Source: Glo-17 sp964549735
GTDB lineage: Bacteria > Krumholzibacteriota > Krumholzibacteriia > LZORAL124-64-63
Reading direction: 5' to 3'
DNA length: 6,259 nt
Assembly: GCA_964549735.1 (NCBI GenBank)
Contig: CAZJWO010000144.1
Coordinates: forward strand, 1 to 6,259
Shown: in pieces, positions 1 through 5,124 of the stretch
How the letters are laid out: each line of letters begins with the position of its first letter
Position numbering within the stretch: position 1 is the stretch's first letter
Made by a program: the position numbers and the translations under genes
The notes under the pieces: generated by a model
Seen by the model: the letters and a program-made list of their open reading frames with translations, nothing else
Databases searched by the model: none
What the model was told of the DNA's origin: nothing

Positions 1-1914
1 GACCGCCGCGAACTCGCTCAGGTCGTACACCTCTTCTTCTCGCGCTGCCTGTTCCGGATCGGCCGGCAAGAGTTGTGCGTCGAACTCCGCCAGATCATAG
101 ACCTTTTCCGCGGTCGCGGAAAGGGGGCGACTGGATGCGTCCGCCGACAGGTCCGGCGCCGAATCCAGGACCGGCGCTGCTGCGGGCGCGTCGGTCAACG
201 ACGCGAAGAGCGTGCTCTCCTCGCCGGGCAGGACGCAGTGGGCGAATTCCCGGCTTTCGACCTCGGGCGACGCGAAGATCGAGCCGCCGCTGCTGGCGAA
301 CGGATCGGCGACCAGCCCGCCCGGCGGCTGGCTGCTCGAGATGAACGGATCGCATCGTTCGACGATCAGGCCGCTGCCGGGCGCCGCCTCGGGATCGCCC
401 TGTTCGTCGACCTCGATGCCGAAGAGTTCCGATGCCAGCGCGTTCAGTTGCTTGAGACGGGCTGTCTGGACGCCGAAATACTGCGACAGCTTGACCAGCC
501 CGGCGGAACTTTCGCCGGCCGCCGGCACCAGCTCATCCAGCGCGCTCTTGAGGTCGGGATCGCGCGCGATTTGCACAGCCTGCGGGTCGAGTTCGCCGAG
601 GCGTCCCCGTATCTTCTCGATGGCGCGCTCGCGAGGATCCTCCTCGCCCGACGGCGTCCGGCTGCGGTCGCCCATCGCACGCAGCTCGGTCGTCAGCTCC
701 TCCAGCTCCTGTGTCAAGGGCAGCAACCGCTCGCCCTTGGCGCCGAGGCGCGCGACTTCCATCGCGATCTGGAACGCCAGGCGGCTGGCGCGCTCGATGA
801 GCGCCGCCAGCGACCCCGGTTCCGCGCCGTTCCGCCCGGCGGCACGGGGCGGCAACGCGGCCAGCTCCTCCCTGATCGCGGTCACCGCCTGCATCAGCCG
901 CTCGCGGCGGTGCGAACCTTCGGCGGCGGGCAGGTCCGCCGCCAATTTCGCGAGCCGGCGGCTGATGCGTTCGACCACGGCGCCCTGATGATTGATCTGA
1001 ACGAGGACCGAAGACTGCCAACTGCGCGCATCCCGCAGACCCGCCACGAGGTCCGGCCCCTGCGACGCGACCATCTCCTGCTGCTTCGCCGTCGCGTTGG
1101 CCTGGTCGTTGAGATCGCTGATCAGGCGCAGAGCCTGATCGGCCAGGCTGCCGGCGCAGGGGTTGTCCCAGTTGTCCTGCAGATCGACGAGGTTGCCGTC
1201 GGCCATCGCCTTTTCCAGCCGGTGCAGTTCGCCCTCGAGTCCAACGTAGCGCGCCAGCTTCGCCTGTTGCAGATGATAGTGGCCTAGCAGATTGCCGGTG
1301 ACCGCCGCCAGCTCGGGGTCTGTTACCAGGACCTCTTGCCGCCAGGAGTCCGGTACGTCCGGGTCGAGCGCGCCGACGGCAGCCAACAACTCCTCCTGCG
1401 CGAGGACGGTCTGGCGCGATTCGCGCAGCCGGCGTCCGATGCCGACGGCGACGAGCACCGCGACCAGCGTGATGACCAGCAGCGAGAGCCAGAAGGCATT
1501 GGCGGGAAATCGCGCGAAGTCGCCCAGCGTGGTCCAGTCCCGCAGGCCTGAGAAGTCCAGCAGGGTCTCTGGCGCGCTGCCGGTGGCCGTGATGATCCCG
1601 GCGCCCAGCACGAACGCGGCCAGCAGCAGCAAGAAGCCCGCATACAGCCCCAGCCCGAAGCCGGATCCCCGTCCGCGCCGCCGCACCGGGGCCGGCGCGC
1701 TCTTCGGCTCGGACCGCGACGGTTTGCCCGGCGAGGTCGGCGCGACGGCGGGCGACGCCGCCGGCCGGTTGCGCGCGGCGATCGGCCGATCCGACGCAGC
1801 CGGATCGTCCTCCGGAAAACCGTCCAGCAGGTTCTCATCCCATTCGCCGACCGGGCAGTCGGGGCCGTCCTCCGGCAAAGCGGCGTCGAGGTCCAGGTCC
1901 AAACGGTCGCTCAT
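1..1914 (-). CDS. Divergent chemoreceptor-like (MCP-like) membrane protein, C-terminus cut by window edge
   Basis: The frame is open from ATG at 1914 to the left edge, giving 638 residues without a stop. GAGAGG (1923-1928) lies 8 nt before the ATG. Order of parts: acidic N-terminus (about 1-45), Pro/Ala/basic linker, transmembrane helix 1 (about 86-110), a loop of about 30 residues, helix 2 (about 140-161), then a long mostly helical region to about 500. Residues 374-410 resemble the MCP cytoplasmic hairpin tip: LAFQIAMEVARLGAKGE (379-395) parallels the family pattern LALNAAIEAARAGExGRG, keeping E386, A388, R389, G391 and G394 but losing the following GFAVVA. From about 500 the chain is acidic and disordered, with DPF(I/A)SS at 522 and 537, FAS at 547 and 570, and VYDL(A/S)EF at 605 and 629. 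With no extracytoplasmic sensor domain it would sense, if at all, inside the cell or membrane. That this is a gene is nearly certain. The MCP relationship rests on motif resemblance; another two-helix coiled-coil protein is possible. Confidence 0.82.
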   Translation of the reverse strand, partial: MSDRLDLDLDAALPEDGPDCPVGEWDENLLDGFPEDDPAASDRPIAARNRPAASPAVAPTSPGKPSRSEPKSAPAPVRRRGRGSGFGLGLYAGFLLLLAAFVLGAGIITATGSAPETLLDFSGLRDWTTLGDFARFPANAFWLSLLVITLVAVLVAVGIGRRLRESRQTVLAQEELLAAVGALDPDVPDSWRQEVLVTDPELAAVTGNLLGHYHLQQAKLARYVGLEGELHRLEKAMADGNLVDLQDNWDNPCAGSLADQALRLISDLNDQANATAKQQEMVASQGPDLVAGLRDARSWQSSVLVQINHQGAVVERISRRLAKLAADLPAAEGSHRRERLMQAVTAIREELAALPPRAAGRNGAEPGSLAALIERASRLAFQIAMEVARLGAKGERLLPLTQELEELTTELRAMGDRSRTPSGEEDPRERAIEKIRGRLGELDPQAVQIARDPDLKSALDELVPAAGESSAGLVKLSQYFGVQTARLKQLNALASELFGIEVDEQGDPEAAPGSGLIVERCDPFISSSQPPGGLVADPFASSGGSIFASPEVESREFAHCVLPGEESTLFASLTDAPAAAPVLDSAPDLSADASSRPLSATAEKVYDLAEFDAQLLPADPEQAAREEEVYDLSEFAAV

Positions 1915-1952
1915 CCCGTCAACCTCTCTCGCGACAAGGGTTCCTGGGACAT
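1911..1952 (-). CDS. Possible 13-codon upstream ORF coupled to the receptor-like gene
   Basis: A short reading frame starts with ATG at 1952-1950 and reads MSQEPLSRERLTG. Its TGA overlaps the ATG of the receptor-like gene as ATGA (1914-1911). Such overlaps are typical of translational coupling. The only ribosome-site candidate upstream is a GGGGG run about 9 nt away, which is weak. The frame also continues upstream as a long open frame antisense to the next gene, so it may exist by chance. No function is assigned. Confidence 0.2.
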   Translation of the reverse strand: MSQEPLSRERLTG

Positions 1953-2141
1953 GTCCTGATTCCCCCTATCGGCAGGATCGCGACCAACCGTAGCAGGAAT
2001 TGTGGCGGTGCGCGCGCCGCGGCGATCGCCAGCCGCACGGAACCGCGCCGAAGCGGCCGTTTCCCGACCATGGCCGCGGTTCGCGCCCGCAGGCATGCCT
2101 CCTGCATCGGTCGCTCGCCGACACCGAACCCGGAGGATGCC
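1915..2141. promoter_or_regulatory. Divergent intergenic region with three perfect 10-bp palindromes
   Basis: This gap separates two gene starts pointing away from each other, so it should hold promoters for both. It contains the palindromes GGACATGTCC (1947-1956), GGCGATCGCC (2021-2030) and AGGCATGCCT (2091-2100), with start-to-start spacings of 74 and 70 bp. It also has an 8-bp inverted repeat, GAACCGCG (2040-2047) with CGCGGTTC (2075-2082), and a small hairpin GCAGG/CCTGC (2089-2105) in the presumed leader of the rightward gene. I could not find a convincing -35/-10 pair on either strand; promoters may use another sigma factor or be weak. Confidence 0.4.
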
Positions 2142-2759
2142 ATGACGGTCGACGTCCAGCCACGCCGCGCGGTCCGCTATCGCGGCCTGTTCCCAACCTG
2201 GGAAGGCAACCGCCCGTTGACCTGGTTCTTCGCCGAACAGCTCCTGGAGGCGAGGGCCGAGTCCGATTTCCCGACGAACCAGTGCGGCAAGGACGAGGAC
2301 GTGAACGTGTATCTGGCGGGTCTGCTCGCGTGCTGGGCGGCCGCAGACCAGCGCGGCGGCGTCCTGCCGGGGGCCGAACCGCTGCTGATCCCCCCCGCGG
2401 CGCCGGCGAGCCGCCGCTGCGTGGCGGAGCACTACCGCCGGCAGGCCGACCATCGCCTGTTGGCGCTGGGGCTCTTCGACCGCGGGGATCTGGTGCGCCG
2501 CAACAGGCTGGTCTGGCGCATGTCGGCGGATGAGACCCGCCGGCGCGATCTGGCCGTCGCCGCGACGTGTTACGAACTCGCCGCCGATCTGGCCGGCAGC
2601 GGCCGCGCGCAGCGGCCGGACCTGACCGCGATCTGGCGGCGGCTCGCTGCCCACCTGCCCGATTACGTGCACGTCCTGCAGACGTTGGCCAGACGCCGAT
2701 TCGGACTGGGCGCCAGGATCGGCGACGCCGAGCTGGCCCGGCTCCTGGCTGCAGATTAG
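2142..2759 (+). CDS. Hypothetical protein, 205 residues, family not recognised
   Basis: ATG at 2142 is chosen over the in-frame ATG at 2070 because GGAGG (2132-2136) sits 5 nt before it, and because the residues encoded between the two starts look like translated intergenic DNA. The protein looks soluble, without signal peptide or membrane segment. An N-terminal block rich in aromatics, GLFPTWEGNRPLTWFF (15-30), is followed by the acidic patch CGKDEDVNVYLAGLLACW (48-65). A Pro/Ala stretch leads to a mainly helical, Arg-rich C-terminal half. The W/F-rich opening and the DEDVNVYL segment look like conserved family motifs but I cannot name the family. It diverges from the receptor-like gene and ends with a stop codon interlocked with that of the hydrolase on the other strand. 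Ordinary amino-acid composition and the strong ribosome site support a real gene. Confidence 0.72.
   Translation: MTVDVQPRRAVRYRGLFPTWEGNRPLTWFFAEQLLEARAESDFPTNQCGKDEDVNVYLAGLLACWAAADQRGGVLPGAEPLLIPPAAPASRRCVAEHYRRQADHRLLALGLFDRGDLVRRNRLVWRMSADETRRRDLAVAATCYELAADLAGSGRAQRPDLTAIWRRLAAHLPDYVHVLQTLARRRFGLGARIGDAELARLLAAD
2756..2759. other. Interlocked convergent stop codons (TTAG)
   Basis: The four bases TTAG contain TAG (2757-2759) ending the rightward unknown gene and, on the other strand, TAA (2758-2756) ending the hydrolase. Any transcription terminator for either gene must lie inside the opposite gene. Confidence 0.85.
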
Positions 2760-3631
2760 CCCTTGATGAAGCGCAAGATCTCCTGCAGCAGGCCCGTCGG
2801 ACCGTGGGCGACCAGGACATCGTGTCCGCCGATCGCGAACGCCTGGAAGCGACATCGCGCGTGCCGGGCGCGGCGCTGCAGCATCCGCAGGGATTGCGGG
2901 TTGGCGCGGTCGTCGTCGTCGCACTGCACGCCATAGATCGGCAGCTTGAGCTTGCCGATCTGATCCTGAGCCTGCTGCATGCCCTCCGCGACATCGACGA
3001 GCAGACCCAGCCGCCGGCGGACGGGCCCCCATCGCAGCAGGCGCAGCTTCCACAGCAATCGCAACCAGAGGCCGCTCTGCGGCACCAGGGCCGGCGCGAT
3101 GAGCACGAGTCCGGCCACGCGTTCGCGTGCGGCCAGATGGATCGCCAGCGCGGCGCCGAAACCGACGCCCACGACGAAGACGTCGCGGCACGTCTCGGCG
3201 AGCAGCTGGTGCCCGAGCCGCAACTGCTGCAAGCTGGCGCGCCAGCGGGCTTCGGGTCGCTCCGTCATGCCGTGGCCATAGCCGGCCAGCAGCAGGCCGC
3301 AGATCGTCAGGCCGCCGTCGCTGAGCACCTGGGCCAGCGCGAGCAGATCGGCGGGACTCTGGTGCGTGTCATGGATGAGCAGAACGCCGGGCGCGCTCTC
3401 GGCGCCGAACTTGATGTACGACCGCTCGTGCCGCGGCACGCCCAGCTCCGCTTCGGCGAGCCACCGCAGCCGGTCGTGGGTCCGCAGTACCATCTGGCGG
3501 ACCCGATTCTCGCCGGTCCGGCCTGCGACCGAACGACGCAGATCCCAGGCAGTCAGCGCGGTCGACTGCAACAGGATGCGGCGTTGTTCGTTGCGCAGGG
3601 CGGCATCGCTGGTTTCGTTCTTCACGGACAC
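2756..3631 (-). CDS. Alpha/beta-hydrolase fold protein, esterase/monoacylglycerol-lipase-like, catalytic Ser missing
   Basis: Predicted length is 291 residues from GTG at 3631, with GGAG (3636-3639) 4 nt upstream; a second GTG at 3625 is almost as good. The open frame runs further upstream, but that part is antisense to the glycosyltransferase and lacks family features. After an N-terminal helical extension of about 70 residues comes a hydrolase core: strand VLLIHDTHQSP (83-93), a GYGHG loop (117-121), the nucleophile-elbow strand VFVVGVGFGAALAIHLA (151-167), a Trp/Leu/Arg-rich lid segment (about 187-212), a probable acid at D240 in the CDDDDRANP stretch, and H270 in GGHDV. In carboxylesterases and monoacylglycerol lipases of this type the elbow is GxSxG and the oxyanion strand has HG. 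Here the Ser position is G157 (GGT, 3163-3161) and HG is HD (H87-D88). Acid and His appear kept. No signal peptide is seen, so it is presumably cytoplasmic. It follows the glycosyltransferase gene by 140 nt on the same strand. The fold is confident; hydrolytic activity is doubtful. Confidence 0.85.
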   Translation of the reverse strand: MSVKNETSDAALRNEQRRILLQSTALTAWDLRRSVAGRTGENRVRQMVLRTHDRLRWLAEAELGVPRHERSYIKFGAESAPGVLLIHDTHQSPADLLALAQVLSDGGLTICGLLLAGYGHGMTERPEARWRASLQQLRLGHQLLAETCRDVFVVGVGFGAALAIHLAARERVAGLVLIAPALVPQSGLWLRLLWKLRLLRWGPVRRRLGLLVDVAEGMQQAQDQIGKLKLPIYGVQCDDDDRANPQSLRMLQRRARHARCRFQAFAIGGHDVLVAHGPTGLLQEILRFIKG

Positions 3632-3726
3632 GGCGCTCCGGCGCGGTGGCGCTGGCTGGCGATCGACGACATGCCGACGGCCCCGATCCACGCAGATAGA
3701 TAGTCCGCAGAGGGTCCCGCTGCCAG

Positions 3727-3761
3727 CAGAAAGAATCGACGGGCGGCCACCGTGGCGGCCC
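3727..3761 (-). terminator. Possible weak intrinsic terminator after the glycosyltransferase gene
   Basis: Eleven nucleotides after the glycosyltransferase stop, an imperfect hairpin (3761-3741 on the minus strand) can form: GGGC/GCCC and GCC/GGC arms around one mismatch, with a 5-nt loop. It is followed by GATTCTTTCTG, T-rich for this DNA but not a clean U-tract. It may attenuate rather than stop transcription into the hydrolase gene. Confidence 0.3.
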
Positions 3762-3771
3762 ACGCTCCGGG

Positions 3772-4953
3772 CTAGGCGCAGCGTCCTGCGGCAGCCGCTG
3801 CGCGGAGCATGGCATCGTAGCGGCTGGCCAGTCGCGGCCAGCAGAACTCGTCCATGTCGCCGGCCAGCGAGCACATGTGCCCGCACGCGCCGCCGCCGAT
3901 GAGCTCGGCCAAGAGAGTCACGAGTTCCTGCTCGTCGCCGTAGAAATGGCGTCCACGGCAGCGCGACCCGTACAGCGAGGGATAGACCTGCCGCCGCGGC
4001 AGCACCGGGTAGCAGCCGGCATGCACCGCTTCGGCCACGGCGATACCGAAATATTCCTGCTCGGCGCAGCTGACGACGATGTCGGACCGCATCAAGAATC
4101 GCTCGTAGCTCCGGCGATCGGCGGCGTAGCCGAATCGCAGGCACCGCCGGCCCAGACGGTCGGCAAGAGGCCGGAAGACATCGTTGCGATGCCTCTCGTC
4201 TCCGAGCAGGATCACCGCGAAATCCAGATCGAGGTCGAGCAACCGGCCGAGCGCCGCCGCGAAGATGTCCGGCCGCTTGTCGAACTCCCAGCGGTGGTTC
4301 CACAGGATGACGGGCCGCTGGCCGTTGCGCGGCCACGCCGGGCCCGCGTCCGCCGCGCACGGACTGCCCCTCCAGACGGCGCGCGCCTCGGCAGCCGCGG
4401 GCCGACGCGGCAGACCGACCGGCAGGACCTCGCTGCGCGCGGCGAGGCGCTGCCGCACGCGGCGCGGAACGGCCTCCGGCATGCGATTGAGGTACTGCGG
4501 CAGACTGCCCAGGAACAGGTCGCGGTGGAAGTCCGAGTTGAAGACCACGCGGTCGGCGGCCAGGCAGCTCAGGATGCTGGTGAACCCGAAATGGAAATCG
4601 AACTCCTCTTGCGGCGAGAGCGGGTAGGTGAGCTGATTCTCGTGCATGTACAGCACCAGAGGCCGGCGATCAAGCGGCGGCGGCAGCAGGCCGCGTAGGT
4701 CGGCTGCGTTGAGCAGGCTGGTGGTCATCAGCAGATCGCAGGGATAGGGCCGAGCCCGCAGCTGATCGGCGAACCAGACCGCAGCGCCACGCATGCGCCA
4801 CTTCCAGTAGCGCGGGGGCAAGGTCAGGGCACGGAAGCGGTGTCGCGAGTGCCGCATGAGCCCGAGCCGGAAGCAGCGGTGCGAACCCCCGTCGTACGGC
4901 TCGATGAAGACGACATCCAGAATCCGCTGCGCCGCGTCCACGAGAGGCTCCAC
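3772..4953 (-). CDS. tRNA-queuosine alpha-mannosyltransferase-like glycosyltransferase (DUF3524 / GTDC1 family)
   Basis: Full-length protein of 393 residues. The N-terminal DUF3524 domain carries family signatures: IEPYDGGSHR (17-26), LPPRYWKWRMRGAA (45-58), YMHENQLTYP (102-111) and FGFTSILSCLAADRVVFNSDFHR (122-144, described in two parts: FGF at 122-124 and FNSDFHR at 138-144). The C-terminal GT-B half has ILWNHRWEFDKRPD (216-229) and the donor-site pattern EQEYFGIAVAEAVHAGC (298-314) followed by YPVLP. The eukaryotic member, GTDC1/QTMAN, transfers mannose from GDP-mannose to queuosine at the wobble position of tRNA-Asp. By family, this enzyme probably glycosylates a tRNA queuosine or related acceptor in the cytoplasm, but substrate and sugar are inferred. 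A GTG start at 4953 gives this length, with GGAAG only 2 nt away. GTG at 4941 (residue 5) has GGAG 6 nt upstream and may be the true start; no domain residue is affected. It diverges from the protease gene. Confidence 0.9.
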   Translation of the reverse strand: MEPLVDAAQRILDVVFIEPYDGGSHRCFRLGLMRHSRHRFRALTLPPRYWKWRMRGAAVWFADQLRARPYPCDLLMTTSLLNAADLRGLLPPPLDRRPLVLYMHENQLTYPLSPQEEFDFHFGFTSILSCLAADRVVFNSDFHRDLFLGSLPQYLNRMPEAVPRRVRQRLAARSEVLPVGLPRRPAAAEARAVWRGSPCAADAGPAWPRNGQRPVILWNHRWEFDKRPDIFAAALGRLLDLDLDFAVILLGDERHRNDVFRPLADRLGRRCLRFGYAADRRSYERFLMRSDIVVSCAEQEYFGIAVAEAVHAGCYPVLPRRQVYPSLYGSRCRGRHFYGDEQELVTLLAELIGGGACGHMCSLAGDMDEFCWPRLASRYDAMLRAAAAAGRCA

Positions 4954-4988
4954 TTCTTCCGGGGGGTCAGCGCCGGTTCGGGCTGACC

Positions 4989-5017
4989 ATGCATGAAGCG
5001 CGATATATTGATGTCAA
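4989..5017 (-). promoter_or_regulatory. Possible leftward promoter for the glycosyltransferase gene
   Basis: On the minus strand a perfect -35 hexamer, TTGACA (5017-5012), faces the glycosyltransferase gene. At 17 bp spacing the -10 position reads ATGCAT (4994-4989), a poor match, so the promoter would be weak or need an activator. The -35 box overlaps the -35 of the rightward promoter. Confidence 0.28.
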
Positions 5018-5036
5018 GACACTAATCGTGTATAAT
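5008..5036 (+). promoter_or_regulatory. Near-consensus sigma-70-type promoter for the S8 protease gene
   Basis: TTGATG (5008-5013) and a perfect TATAAT (5031-5036) are separated by 17 bp, the best spacing for housekeeping sigma factors. They lie in an AT-rich island (about 5000-5040) that stands out sharply from the G+C-rich surroundings. Transcription would start near 5043, giving a leader of about 80 nt. A dyad ACAC-TAATC-GTGT (5019-5031) fills the spacer and touches the -10, a plausible place for a repressor. The leader contains the palindrome CCCGATCGGG (5072-5081) within a larger GCCGG/CCGGC fold (about 5056-5087), so it may be structured. Confidence 0.72.
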
Positions 5037-5124
5037 TAAGCAGAATCGTCGTCGTTGCCGGGAAGCAGGCGCCCGATCGGGTTCCGGCCTTCGGTCGTTC
5101 TTCGCCACCGTGAGAGGTTTTCCC

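Noticed and set aside
73..1287. Long plus-strand open frame of 404 codons, and a further one at 1292-1993
   Set aside because: Both are antisense to the receptor-like gene, lack a ribosome site, and translate to Arg/Gln/Ala-rich sequence without domains. The minus-strand frame has membrane helices, a recognisable motif and a good start.
2021..2030. GGCGATCGCC, containing the GCGATCGC palindrome known as HIP1 in cyanobacteria
   Set aside because: I noticed only one other copy (5652-5661, inside the protease gene). Two copies in G+C-rich DNA do not indicate the iterated element or a cyanobacterial origin.
1911..3191. Minus-strand open frame of 426 codons and the overlapping frame at 1966-2994
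   Set aside because: They lie opposite the 205-residue gene and partly out of frame with the hydrolase, with low-complexity Arg/Ala/Pro/Gly composition typical of shadows in G+C-rich DNA.
2567..3703. Plus-strand open frame of 378 codons opposite the hydrolase
   Set aside because: It is antisense to a recognisable hydrolase fold, rich in Gln/Arg/Ala, without a ribosome site or domain.
3695..3703. Short AGATAGATAG-like microrepeat between hydrolase and glycosyltransferase genes, as a possible leftward -10
   Set aside because: There is no matching -35 at proper spacing and the repeat is too short to be meaningful.
3632..4360. Extension of the hydrolase frame upstream of 3631
   Set aside because: The extension overlaps the glycosyltransferase coding region in another frame and gives Arg-rich sequence without family similarity. 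GTG at 3631 with GGAG is the first sensible start after the intergenic gap.
3877..4698. Plus-strand open frame of 273 codons opposite the glycosyltransferase
   Set aside because: It is a shadow of a gene with strong family motifs; its composition is biased and no start signal is seen.
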